From: Blastobasis lacticolella
Lineage: Eukaryota; Arthropoda; Insecta; Lepidoptera; Blastobasidae
Reading direction: 5' to 3'
DNA length: 64,000 bases
Assembly (NCBI GenBank): GCA_905147135.1
Contig: LR990050.1
Span: 818,501-882,500 of the forward strand
Both the position numbers and the translations under genes were made by a program. Below, in pieces: positions 23,595 to 35,600 of this stretch (within the stretch, counting starts at the first letter, position 1; every line of letters starts with the position of its first letter). The notes under the pieces were generated by a model that was not told where the DNA came from, ran no database searches, and worked only from the letters and a program-made list of their open reading frames with translations.

Positions 23595-24845
23595 TGGATT
23601 GCTCATCGGCAGTTTTTATTGCAGCAGAATACCAAAAATAGCGTAAAACTGCCATTGAGCGGCGATCGAGGTTCGACTACAATTCAATCGGGACACTAGT
23701 AACAGTAGCAAAATACAAAAAACGTGTAAAGCTTCCATTGGGCGGCGCTTGTGATTCGATTACAATTCATTCGGGACACTAGTGACAGTAGCAGAATACA
23801 AAAAACGTGTAAAGCTTCCATTGGGCGGCGCTTGTGATTCGATTACAATTCATTCGGGACACTAGTGACAGTAGCAGAATACAAAAAACGTGTAAAGCTT
23901 CCATTGGGCGGCGCTTGTGATTCGATTACAATTCATTCGGGACACTAGTGACAGTAGCAGAATACAAAAAACATGTAAAGCTTCCATTGGGCGGCGCTTG
24001 TGATTCGATTACAATTCAATCGGGACACTAGTGACAGTAGCAGAATACAAAAACGTGTAAAGCTTCCATTGGTCGGCGCTTGTGATTCGATTACAATTTA
24101 ATCGGGACACTAGTGACAGTAGCAGAATACAAAAACGTGTAAAGCTTCCATTGGGCGGCGCTTGTGATTCGATTACAATTTAATCGGGACACTAGTGACA
24201 GTAGCAGAATACAAAAAACGTGTAAAGCTTCCATTGGGCGGCGCTTGTGATTCGATTACAATTCAATCGGGACACTAGTGACAGTAGCAGAATACAAAAA
24301 CGTGTAAAGCTTCCATTGGTCGGCGCTTGTGATTCGATTACAATTTAATCGGGACACTAGTGACAGTAGCAGAATACAAAAACGTGTAAAGCTTCCATTG
24401 GGCGGCGCTTGTGATTCGATTACAATTTAATCGGGACACTAGTGACAGTAGCAGAATACAAAAACGTGTAAAGCTTCCATTGGGCGGCGCTTGTGATTCG
24501 ATTACAATTTAATCGGGACACTAGTGACAGTAGCAGAATACAAAAAACGTGTAAAGCTTCCATTGGGCGGCGCTTGTGATTCGATTGCAATTCAATCGGG
24601 ACACTAGTGACAGTAGCAGAATACAAAAACATGTAAAGCTTCCATTGGGCGGCGCTTGTGATTCGATTACAATTCAATCGGGACACTAGTGACAGTAGCA
24701 GAATACAAAAAACGTGTAAAGCTTCCATTGGGCGGCGCTTGTGATTCGATTACAATTCAATCGGGACACAAGTGACAGTAGCAGAATACAAAAACGTGTA
24801 AAGCTTCCTTTGGGCGGCGCTTGTGATTCGATTACAATTCAATCG
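23595..24845. repeat. 83-bp minisatellite, ~15 units with higher-order pattern
   Basis: Unit starts at TACAATT: 23678, 23761, 23844, 23927, 24010, 24092, 24174, 24257, 24339, 24421, 24503, 24586, 24668 and 24751, preceded by one degenerate unit from 23595. The unit is 82 or 83 bp depending on an A5/A6 run. It contains GTGACAGTAGCAGAATAC, TAAAGCTTCCATTGGGCGGC and TGATTCGATTACAATTCAAT. Variant markers (CAAT/CATT/TAAT, GGG/GGT, CGTG/CATG) show block duplications. The - strand frame at 24420-24728 is only the translated repeat. A partial inverted unit (ATTGAATTGTAATTGGAT) lies at 23582 on the left flank. Confidence 0.97.
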
Positions 24846-25896
24846 TAATGGCTCCAAACTTATATTGAGAATTTTCATCTTCGAAATGCTCAATACATAA
24901 TTTTTCGAAGTTCATCGCTATTTAGAACTTCAAGCTTCACAATTATACCTAAACAAATGGTAGTAAATGGAGTGTCATAGTTGTTAAGAATAAACTTACT
25001 GGGAGGTTTGAACGTTGCAACTATTTCGTGAGATAGGTATCCTGAACGTGACTAGGGCTACACGCGAGAACGTCTGATCCCGTGCGGAGTTAAATAGAGA
25101 TTTGTAAGTACGTCAGCGGCTAAAATGCTGGCGAGGAATCGGTTGTTGCACTTGTAAAGCTTTGCTTAGAGGGTTGTGAAGTTCTTTTTAGTTTAAATGT
25201 GGAGATAAAAGGTTTATGTGCTTTGAAACAATATACATACCATGTGACAAGAACACAAATAGAGTGATAAATACTCAGTTTAATGAGTTATTTTAACTGA
25301 CACTAAAAATTAATGATACCTATCTAACGTTTTGTACTTACATACTAAATACGAAGGCTACAGCCGAAGGACTTAAAAAAAACGAAGAAATGAAATTAAA
25401 AATTTAATTAAGAATAGGTTACAATTAATAAAATACGAACTAAAAATAGATGTGACAATGATCGAGGTTGGATTTAAAGTGAATTTCGCAAACACGTATT
25501 CATTGCGCCAGGCGGCGCAGTCTTGATGCGTTTTCGCTGATGCGGCGAGATTGATGCGGCGGTCGGCAGCCGGTCGTATCTACGAGTAGGTCAATGCTTG
25601 CTCAAAGGTATTCATATAGAAGCGATCCGTAATTCGCTCAAGCCCTTACATGGATAGGCAGAAACGAATTGTACATAAAAACCTTATTTTATTACATTTT
25701 GTATCTAAATAGGTTTTAGAAACGAGTATTATTTTTTTACAAGCGACCCGCCCCGTTGTCGCATACTGAACCTTAACAAATTATACACCTTAACCACTCT
25801 GTCTATGGGTGAAGGCTGCAGGACAATCCGTTCAGTGGTTTTAGAGGTAATCACGAACAGACAGACAGACATAGCGTGGGACTTTGTTGTATAATA

Positions 25897-26235
25897 TTAC
25901 TAGTGGACCCGGCGCGACTTCGTTCGCGTATACCTACTTTACCCCTACCTAGCCTATTTTTCTTGCTTATAAACCTTGCAATATATATGTTAAAACCGCA
26001 TTAAAATCCATTTCTTAGTTTAAAAGAAGCGTACATAGAGAGAGACGGCGGGAAGCGACTTTGTTTTATACCGATTAGTCTCAAAATGTCCAGTTGTAAA
26101 AAGAATTCCAAGTCGCAAAATGTCCAGGTTGCATAATGTCCAAGTTGCAAAATGTCCAGGTCGCAAAATGTCCAGGTTGCAAAATGTTCATGTCGCAAAA
26201 TGTCCAAATTGTAAAATATCACTATGTATGTATTT
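25897..26235 (-). mobile_element. Non-autonomous Helitron with embedded minisatellite
   Basis: The left end ACTAGTGGACCCGGCGCGAC is the complement of a Helitron 3' end (hairpin then CTAG|T). The body has ATTTCTTAGTTTAAAAGAAG. Near the other end, the sequence that reads TTCTATACTATGTATG in the 30861 copy is split here between about 26070 and 26222 by a 16-bp tandem array. Confidence 0.68.
26083..26222. repeat. 16-bp minisatellite (~8 units)
   Basis: AAAATGTCCAGGTTGC-type units with a few substitutions and one 18-bp unit. The overlapping - strand frame is an artefact of the repeat. It is embedded in a Helitron terminal region. Confidence 0.9.
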
Positions 26236-26339
26236 AGTGATCTGCTAAGAAAACAATATTTTCTTTTTTGTTTTGCAAAGTTAGTGTAACAAGAACCATC
26301 ATTCATCATCACACACAAATCTTCTTGTTCTTTATTTTT

Positions 26340-28269
26340 TATTTTTTACATCAACATTTTCCCTCATAATAAGCGGCAGGTACCTCCTTTTAAGCATTGT
26401 TTAAATAAATAATATAGTGAATTATGATAATTAATGAGTCTACTACATCGTAATGACCACGCCAAGGTCCATTCGAACCACACCATTAATATACTAAAGC
26501 GTACCGTGAAAGGGCAAGTTTAAACTTTGCCCGAGAATAAATTGAGGCATTTTCCTGAAAACAGAACGATCGTTTATCATAGCCTTATGTATGTTACGCT
26601 AGCCAGCGATTCCCAAACTGCGTCCCGTGGGTGAATTAGCGGGTGTCATCACAGAACATTTAAGTATAAAAACTACTATTCCGTATTTGCAAAGTCTAAG
26701 CAAGCTATGCTATGAGTTTGTCGTTCACCTGGAAAATAGGGAAGCTATTGAAATTCACTTTTTTATTCTGCTTATTGAAAAGTATCGACATGTAACGTTA
26801 CCAATAATTTTACGATTACGTCTGATCAATTTAATAGTATCAATTCATTGCAATTGAACTTTGTTAGGAACTGAACCCATTAAATCAATGATGCGCAATC
26901 GCAAAAGTAACAATTTCAATCATTGAAATCAGAGAATTGTTAGCAACAGAGTTACTAGAGTCTTCGTGCAAAAGCTGACCGGTGTGGGGTAGTGATGCAG
27001 GCTATTACGTTTTAGAGGATTTTATCGTATATTGGCAGGGTGAAGTGTTTACGTAAAGTTGTACGTAATATGTAGACTTGTCTAACTGTGAGAACATTAC
27101 TTTCAAAATAGAGGGTACTCGTGAAAGACGAGGTTTGAATAGCATCACTTTCAAAGCTCTCTGACTCTTTCTAAATGTTGTAGGTGAGTCTTTGCAGAGT
27201 AATTCCATGCAGTTATTAATGTCAAACAAACCTGTACTTTTTAATGTACGTAGTATTTTTTCTAGGTATTTTTAGTTACGAATGACATCACGTGGATGTT
27301 AATTTGATAAAATTCCAGCGCATTGACAATTTTCGCAGTTAAATTATTATCAACACTAATAACATTAACATCATTGTCATGTTGTGTCAGTTAAATCTAT
27401 GTTATATCTCTGTATTTCTTTATTGTGTGCAATTAATTGTTAAATAAATAAATAAATAAATCATTCATCATTTTTAACATTTCATGACAAATTATATCTT
27501 CCACATCAATGTTACCCAAATAATATTGCCATTTGCTTTTCTACCCAATGGCGCCAAAAAGCTCAAACTCGGTGGAAATGTTTGAAAATCTATCATTTCG
27601 TCTTTTAGATACATAAATAATATGGGTTCCGTAGCCAAGAAAGATTGGGAACCGCTACGCTAGACAACGTAGCGTGGGTACGGTATTCCGAAATGGGAGT
27701 AGCTTATTTAGAGGCATCTCCTTTTGGCAGTGAAACGGGAAATGACTCTTTTGATAGCGTATCTCTAGCTGACTGTGTGCTGCATATGTCTGTATTATTT
27801 ATCTTCAAAGTACTTTGTGTGGCGCGCTAGTGGAGTTACGTAAGTTATTATAAATATTATGTACTTCCAGATTTCGTATTTATGGGTCTCTATTATGTTA
27901 TAAATTGTATTTTTTTTCTCTATAGTGTTATGGTAACTGCAACAATAGTTCTTCGTCCGTTGGCTAAACGATCCACAGTTTTTCTTGTTCTCCAAAAGAT
28001 GAATAGACAAATGTGTCTGCAATATGAATAGAAAGATCAAAGAACAAATGATCTTTCGATTCATATCACAGAGACGTTTACTACCTATATTTGTTTTTAT
28101 CCCTTATGAGGTGCGCAGGTGCTGCCACTTTAGGTAAACAATAATTTCTAGCAAACCAGAATATTTATTAAAAAGAGTCCAGGTTATACTGTTCAGGCAA
28201 AGCTTTCTATTCCTTAGCTATACGCATTAGAAAGGTCGAGCCAAAACGGTTCTATCTAGCGGAATATCT
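26340..28269. other. No gene recognised
   Basis: AT-rich. A probable retroelement tail (AAATAAATAAATAAATAAAT, 27443) and a short inverted repeat (GAAAGATCA/TGATCTTTC, 28031-28057). The short ORFs look like chance. Confidence 0.45.
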
Positions 28270-28535
28270 ACTACATAAAGGTGGAATATTTGGCAGAGTA
28301 GAACAGCACCAGCCTCTTACACTGCTGGGTGTCGTACAAGGCGACTAATGTTTTCGAGGTTTTGTTGGATCCAGAGTCTCCGTAGACTGAAAAATGGGCA
28401 GCACCGTTTTCCAGAATTATATTTACGATACTGCGATTTCAAACCCGCCTGCCAAGCGTAGAGATAATGACAATAACCTTCCCTTTCGTAGGAGAGGCTT
28501 TAAGTTCCGCAGTGGACTGTTACGGGCTGTGATGA
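28270..28535 (+). repeat. Interspersed repeat family D
   Basis: Plus copy: GGCAGAGTAGAACAGCACCA, GGCGACTAATGTTTTCGAGG, ACGGGCTGTGATGATGAAG. Confidence 0.72.
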
Positions 28536-29478
28536 TGAAGGGTGGAACATCTGCCCGCCTAAAGTCCTCCGAAGGCGGAATACAGCAATATTATAACGGT
28601 TTATGGTCTAAAATAATTTACTAGAATTAATTTGTTATAATGAGAAGAATTCTTGTGAATATTCAGCGGCACCAGGGCAAGTCGGTCAGGGTAAATAAGA
28701 GAACAACTGACTATATTCTAACGAGGCTGGCGCAGTAAACGAATAAGATTCAGCGAATGCTAGTTGAATTGTGCATGTTCCTCGTTATTTAGACAGTAAT
28801 ATATTGCCGTTATGCTGTTCCTGTATTCCTAGTAGTATAGCGAGCTACTAATTGTACAGATTTCGGTGGTAAATAATGCACTGGTTCGACGTCGTAGAGC
28901 GTTGTCTCGCACGACAACGTGAGTACGAAGCCAAATTTAATTGAGAATGGAATAAATTGAATTGAACTCCATCCCCAGAATGTAGCGCTTTCTTACTTAG
29001 CTTAGATGAATAACCAGATCATTCGGATCTTTTTATTATATGACAGCGCACCTCTAACATATTCAGGAAGAAAGTTATGTCAAATTGAAATACTTACAGT
29101 CACTGTAGTGCAGTTAATAATGCATTGGTATGATAGCGGCCAAATCTGATTTCAGGTCAAGGGTCAGGTCTGTCATCTAAGGTAGGTATGAAAGTGCTCA
29201 CAACCCCTTACCATCCAGGGCGAATCCTTACATCTGCTCATTGTATAACCGAATCTGTCTTTCCCGTGTATGACTCTACAGCCATCAGAGAAATTGCCGA
29301 ACATAAACCCCTAACGATGACGCTGTTTAAATAGTTTACAAAAGATATCAAAAGCCAATGATGATACATACAAAATGGCCACTCCTATCCCGTTTCGACC
29401 GGCAGATACTTTAATTATTTCGCTCTTAACTAACCTCTTTCTCTTCAACCACAATAACAACGTCCCTTCCGCCCCCAG

Positions 29479-29656
29479 GTTGAACCACGTGCTGTGCGGA
29501 CTGCGCCCGTGGTGGTGGCATGCGTGCAACGTGTGTCTGCACGCCGCGTGCTGCGCACTGGTTGCACGCGCGTGCGTCACGGTCGCACGGCTGCAGCGCC
29601 CGTTTGCAGCACTCGCCGCGCTGCTGTTCGCCGTGCATCCCGTGCACACTGAGGCG
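29479..29656 (+). CDS. TMTC1: TMTC exon a (first visible): transmembrane core with HPVHTEA
   Basis: Visible residues 1-59. The acceptor is a pyrimidine-rich CCCCCAG and the donor is GCG|gtgggt (phase 0 out). It begins LNHVLCGLRPWWWHACN, the expected 'RLNH..LRP..YH..N' stretch of TMTC, followed by hydrophobic segments and LLFAVHPVHTEA. The first base completes a split Arg codon, so an upstream exon ending in AG must exist. The exon is strikingly GC-rich compared with its surroundings. Confidence 0.88.
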
Positions 29657-32600
29657 GTGGGTTTACCTATGGTCTATTATAATATGTACTAACGAACATG
29701 AAAAAAATATGGACGCAATTCTGCTTTATAGAGAAGTGAAGCATGATAGTTACGACAATTTAGTTTGCTGTACACATGGGTTGTATTGTACATGACTTAT
29801 ACGCTCACACATCAATCATCATCACACAAAATCCGCTGCTATTTTGTTTGATTTGAGATGCAGTGACAGTGTCAAAGTACGCACACAAATAAATAGGCGG
29901 TCATTGTTCATGCTCCACTAATGATTTCAGAGAGTATTCGTCCGTATTTTTTTCAGCTCCGTTTCAGCTCCGTGTATATTCCATAATTATTTATAGTGGA
30001 ATGAACCCAAATTATGTACTCAGTACGAGTTCAAAAACAGACCCCCCATTATGAACTCCTACTCCTTTAAAATGGGAGTGAATACACTGTTGATATAACA
30101 TAACTACGCCAGTTTGTTGCAAAGAGTTGCTACTATCGCTTTTCCGCCACCGCACCCTCCGACGATGGGAAAGATTTAATCCACATAATGAAGATGCCTG
30201 GCACCCAACTAATGTACCTACGAGTACAGGCATTGCGAGCCATTTTACCGCGCACGTTCATGATATTTAATGAGTTCGCTCCCAAAGTTTTTCCTTTGCA
30301 CCTCTGTATCTGTCAAATTATTTGCTTTGCACTATAAGTTGGGGTTCTTCGAAAGGCATGTCAACAGGTACCTCAAAGGCCGGCACCGCATCCGCTCCCT
30401 AGGTCGCATACTATTCTAAACGATGATAGCCGCTTTCCATCAGGTTTCCCGTCTGACCGTGTGCCTCCCAAGCCAATAAAAAAAACTTTTACCGGTCGTG
30501 ACGTCTATTATTTTGACATAAGAAATATATCTTATTAGTTAAGCCTAATGTTGTGATCTACCTACTACATATTGGTATATCGTATACTCAGATATTATTA
30601 CAAAACGAATGAATACGCGTACCAAATGTTTTCGTTTTTATGACCGCGGTCCGGCTTTGCCCGGCATTGCCGGGCACGGTCCGGTCGTGACTGGCGTGGG
30701 GTGAGTTTGCTGCTGCCATGGGGCGGCCAGCGTGTCACTGTGTGCTTCCTTCCTACTTTCCTATCCCCATCCTTTTTGACGATTGAAGATCGATATTTAA
30801 TGTCCTAATCAATAAATAAATTTTGAATTTTTTAAATTTTGAATTTTGAGTTATAAACATCACTAGTGGACCGCCGCGACTTCATTACTCTATACTACCC
30901 CTACCCTTACCCCTACGCCTACCCTTACCCGTGCCATACATTTACCCAACACCTACCCTATAACTACTCTACATCTACCATGTATCATCATATGGCATCT
31001 AAATGCCACTGGGAACCCTATAATTGTCTCCGTTTTTTATGCACCGTTTTTTTTTATTGTGTTAAATGTAAATTATCATGTCGTGGCGTTCTTTGTAATA
31101 AATATTTTCTTTCTTTCTTTCTTCTTTCATACACGTGCTTTACCTACGCTTTTTTCTTACTTTTTCCTTTCTCCCTTTCTCTTCAAACACTCTATCTGTT
31201 ATTGAAAACCGCATTAAAATCCATTGCGTAGTTTAAAAGACCAAACCGTGCATAGATACGTAGGGACAAACAGCGGAAAGTAACTTTGTTCTATACTATG
31301 TATGTATATAAATATACATTTGCATATGAACACTGCAGTGCTATCGCACATTACTCATAGGCTCGCAGGCAAACCGTTATAGCGTGGTGCTCAGGCCGCC
31401 CGTCATCATATAAATAAATGCGCCACGCCAAGGATCCTAAGACATGTCATTAATAAAACGTCGTGGAGACAAGCAAATAATTCCCCTCAGGGCGTTTACG
31501 CACTGCATCAGATAGGAATTCGAATAGTTGTTGTTTGTTGAAGTCACGGTCCTATTTCTATGACTATTTGCGCACTGTTAGCTCGTTTTCGTGGCAAATG
31601 GATTGAGAGCAAATGAAAAACTCAAATCTAAAACATTGCAAGTTAATAATAAAAAAAGCTTGTCAAATTAACTAATTTTGATTATCTGAATGTCAATATG
31701 ACAGACTACTTACTTACTAGAATCGGATTTCTAGAGAATCAGTCAGGATGCTGTGCGTAAATGCTGTTAGGGTGAGGACACATATTGTTAAGTTACCATT
31801 GCGGTGGCCCCGTAAGCTTTGTTTACTTTTCCTTGTTCTATATTGTTTCACCTCTCTTGGATTTGATTCGAGAAGTCTGCATAAGTCATCGTCATCCATT
31901 AAGCCACTTACTACGATAGCGGATGGAGACCCGTAGTACTATTAGTTCAAAGAATACGACACTTGTCATACAAATGTGTAAAAGTCTTGCATTTTTCTCG
32001 AAACTGCCGGGACCGATTTTGATGTCGAGCGGCATAACAACATAGTTGAAGGTGCTCAACCTATACTCTGTAACCATGTCGCTGCTGGTTCAAATAATAC
32101 GGCACTTGTCATACAAATGTGACAAGTGAATGCTTTTTTCTCGAAACTGCCCAGTTCAGTTTTTATGTCATGCAGCATAATAACATAGTTTAAGGTGCTG
32201 AACCCATACACTGTAAGCATACCGCCATTGGTTCATAGTATAGGGTACTTCCCATACAAAATGTGTTAGAAAAACATCTGTTCTTTTAGAATGGTCAGAT
32301 TTTGATGCGAATCTCTACAAGGATGTATTTAAAGGTGCTAAACTTAAATGCTTACCCAACATACGTACAAACGTACCCAGTCTCCTTTGAAACTATATAA
32401 TATTTTAACTAAAATCTGACAAACCACAGACATATAAATTGTTTTCTGAATCACGTCTACAAAATTTCATTTGCTTTATTATTATAAAACTTCGTTCTGT
32501 GACAGACCCTTAGTATTAGGATTTACTAAAAAAATATGGTACATGTAATTTATTTTGTAATTCTTGCCTGACATAAAATTTATTCATTCATTCATTACTT

Positions 32601-35600
32601 GAAACCTAGAAAAATAACGCATGTAATTGTTAATAAATCCTTTATTTGCCTTACCATACCCGAATGAATAAATATGGGCTATCCGTTGCCATGATTGTAT
32701 TTATAGCACAAATATATTTCAGTCTCATCAACCATACAATTCGTAAATTCTGTATCTGGGCATATGGACCGGACTCAAACCTGTCACTGAGAAATTGACG
32801 CAAACATTATGTATGTATGATATTCTGAATCAATACAGGGACCAATGATCCACTGTATATATGTATATTTTACACGTACTAGTGTACAGCTACATCGATT
32901 ATGCATCGCAATAGCTGCATCTAGAATAGGACCACGATAAGTCCGTATTGACTGACAAATGAAATGAAATGAAATGAAAATACATTTATTGTCTCAGGAC
33001 ACCACATCACAAGTTCACAATACACATATAATTACAGACAGTAAACAATACACAATACAGATAGCATCGGAACTGCTGTAGTGGTACCCCTGACGACAAT
33101 AGGACCTCGCTCAGCGTATGCCACGGCCTGAGCCGCGGCGCTGGTCTTCCACGATTCCCGCGGAGTGAGGTCCGGATCCTTGTGCTCTAAGCTCAAACTA
33201 AAATATATACCTATAATATACCTACTTATACTAAAATAATTTTAATTATAAATATGATACCACCATGATACCACAAATATGATACCACTGACAGTGGTAA
33301 AAATTATAAAGTGTGGATATGGCAATATCGATTGCAAAATCTATCCTTGTCTTTTAGCTTTAACTTGTACTTTTACTTACTTAATTACTTCGCTGGCTCA
33401 GCGACCCGAAGTGGATCTTGGCCTCCGACACAAGAACTCGCCGTTGGTCCCTATCCTGCGCCACTTGTTCCCAGTTCGTTATCTGGAGTTCGCGCAGGTC
33501 TTTCCGGACTTCGTCTATCCGTCGATACCTGGCAATACCAATAGCGGGCAAGCGCCCGGTTGTACTTTTAGTTTGTCTAAATTATTAATCATGCTGAAAA
33601 TTATCTCCCGCACTTCCTTTTAAATTGTTTTGCCCATTATTTATAATATTTTTCACAACTCACGAAAGTTCTACAGAAATCAAATTGTTTGTTATGTCAT
33701 TTATAAATGACGTTCTATGACGTTTAAAAAGCATGGTAAAAGTTGCAATACAAAGATATTTTTTTAATAAGTGAATCGGAGTTAGTGTGGTCTTATTCTA
33801 TCTATACATAATATAAAACAAAGTACTACGTCCCGCCATCTGTCCCTATGTATCAATGTATGTTCAACAGCGTTACAAACAAAGTTACAACAGCGTTACA
33901 CATACATAATTCTTCTTAATTAACTTAATTAGACAGTGTGTAGGTACTACCCTCCAAACTAGGCATAGCCTGTAACTTGTAACTTGGATGTAACATGAAG
34001 GAGGGGTCCTTCATGTTACAAAATACGTACAGTCTTAACTGCACGTATTTTTTAACATAAAGACAAAAAATAAATAAATAAAATGTTTCCTCCTACACCA
34101 CAAATCCTATTCATAAACTTTGAAGAATATAAAAAATCATACTAAATTATTAATATGAATAAGCCCGGACTATCTAGTCTTAGTCGACTTCCCCATGTGT
34201 GTACAGCCTTTCTATGTCTTCCGCAGGTGGCAGGAGTGGTGGGGCGGGCCGACGTGCTCGCGTGTATATTCTTCCTGTCTTCCTTATTACTGTACCATAG
34301 GTAAGTCATATGAAGCCTTTTAATGGAATGCCTTTTGCATTATTTATCGGGCTATTTCTGTTGTTTTACCGCGTGCCTTTAAGCCTTGGCCGTGTGATGT
34401 CCGGCAGAGTAGAATAGCACCAACCCCTTACACTCATGGGTGACTCAAGGCGACTAATGTTTTCGAGGCAAAAGATCAAGAGTCTCCGTAGTCTGGAAAA
34501 TCGGCGGCAGCATTTTCGTTGACTGTTACGGGCTGTGATGATGATTAATTAAGCCTACTTGTAGTAAGTCCTGCCTGATTGATACTATTATGTTTTGTGA
34601 GCAATTAAGTGTTTATCTGTCTATCTATCTAGTAAGTAGGTCACATTTGCAAACGGTAAACTGTCTCCCGCGTTCATAAACAATATTGTACGGCACTATG
34701 ATTGGTCAGTCTTGTTAATTTTGACGTATGCATAGTGGCGAGTGACACGCAAGTATTGCCAGTTGGACACTGTGCGTTCGCGCGCACTTCGAGTGGCCGA
34801 TGATAACTTTGCTTAATCCAGCAACCTAAGTAATCACAAAGCAGATCAGATCAATTGTATTTCTGCCGGTTAGTAAGGTCTCCAGTGCTCCATGGGGGGT
34901 TTGGGAAACCGTGGCTTTGTCAGTGGTGGGGCATTTGCCTTTTTGCTGCCAGAGATTTGCCAGTATTTTTTTAATACTGATGAACTTATTTTATTAATAA
35001 GATGGGCAACGTATTGGCGATAATATTGGTGTTTCTAATGTCTATAGGCAGTTGTTACCACTTTCCATTAGGTGGCCTACTTGCCTGTTTGCCTACCATA
35101 CGACATAAAAAAAAATTAATTTATGCTTACAGAATAATACAATAGTTGACCTTATTCTGTGAGCAATACATTCCACTTTGATCTGCTCTCTGATGACTAA
35201 GGATGCCTGATTAAGTAAAGGTGTAATCGGCTCATACTCGTATGATCTCGTATTAACGTTTCTGAATACGGGTGTAAAGCTATCAATTCATTTGTTTATT
35301 AGCTTTTTACCACGACTTCGTCTCCAGAAAGTTGTGTCATTGAATTTCTGTGGTAAAAGTTACCTATATTTTAGTCAGTGATATTAAGCTACAACACTGC
35401 AAAATGTTATCAAAAACTGTAGATTTTGCATATGTCTATCTGGCCACCCTATATCTGAAAATATTTTCATTCCTAGAAACCTTATTCACTTTGCACAAAT
35501 AATATGAGCTCATGGCGATCACGGAAAATATGATGGCCTCAAGGGAAATTGAAACAAGACTATAGGCTATATTGTTCTGTTTCGTAGTTAAAAATAAGCG

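Noticed and set aside
24420..24728. 102-codon - strand ORF with internal repeats
   Set aside because: It is a chance reading of the 83-bp array. Unit lengths of 82 and 83 shift the frame between units, so there is no selected protein.
23595..24845. CRISPR-like regularly spaced repeat array
   Set aside because: The whole 83-bp unit repeats with no unique spacers, and the genome is eukaryotic. It is a minisatellite.
26001..26318. 105-codon - strand ORF with WTFCDL-type repeats
   Set aside because: It is created by the 16-bp minisatellite inside a Helitron.
29311..29649. 112-codon - strand ORF over the GC-rich segment
   Set aside because: Shadow of TMTC exon a on the other strand, which carries clear family motifs and splice sites.
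30866..31231. 121-codon ORF rich in Tyr and Pro
   Set aside because: It reads through the CTACCC expansion of a Helitron; low-complexity artefact.
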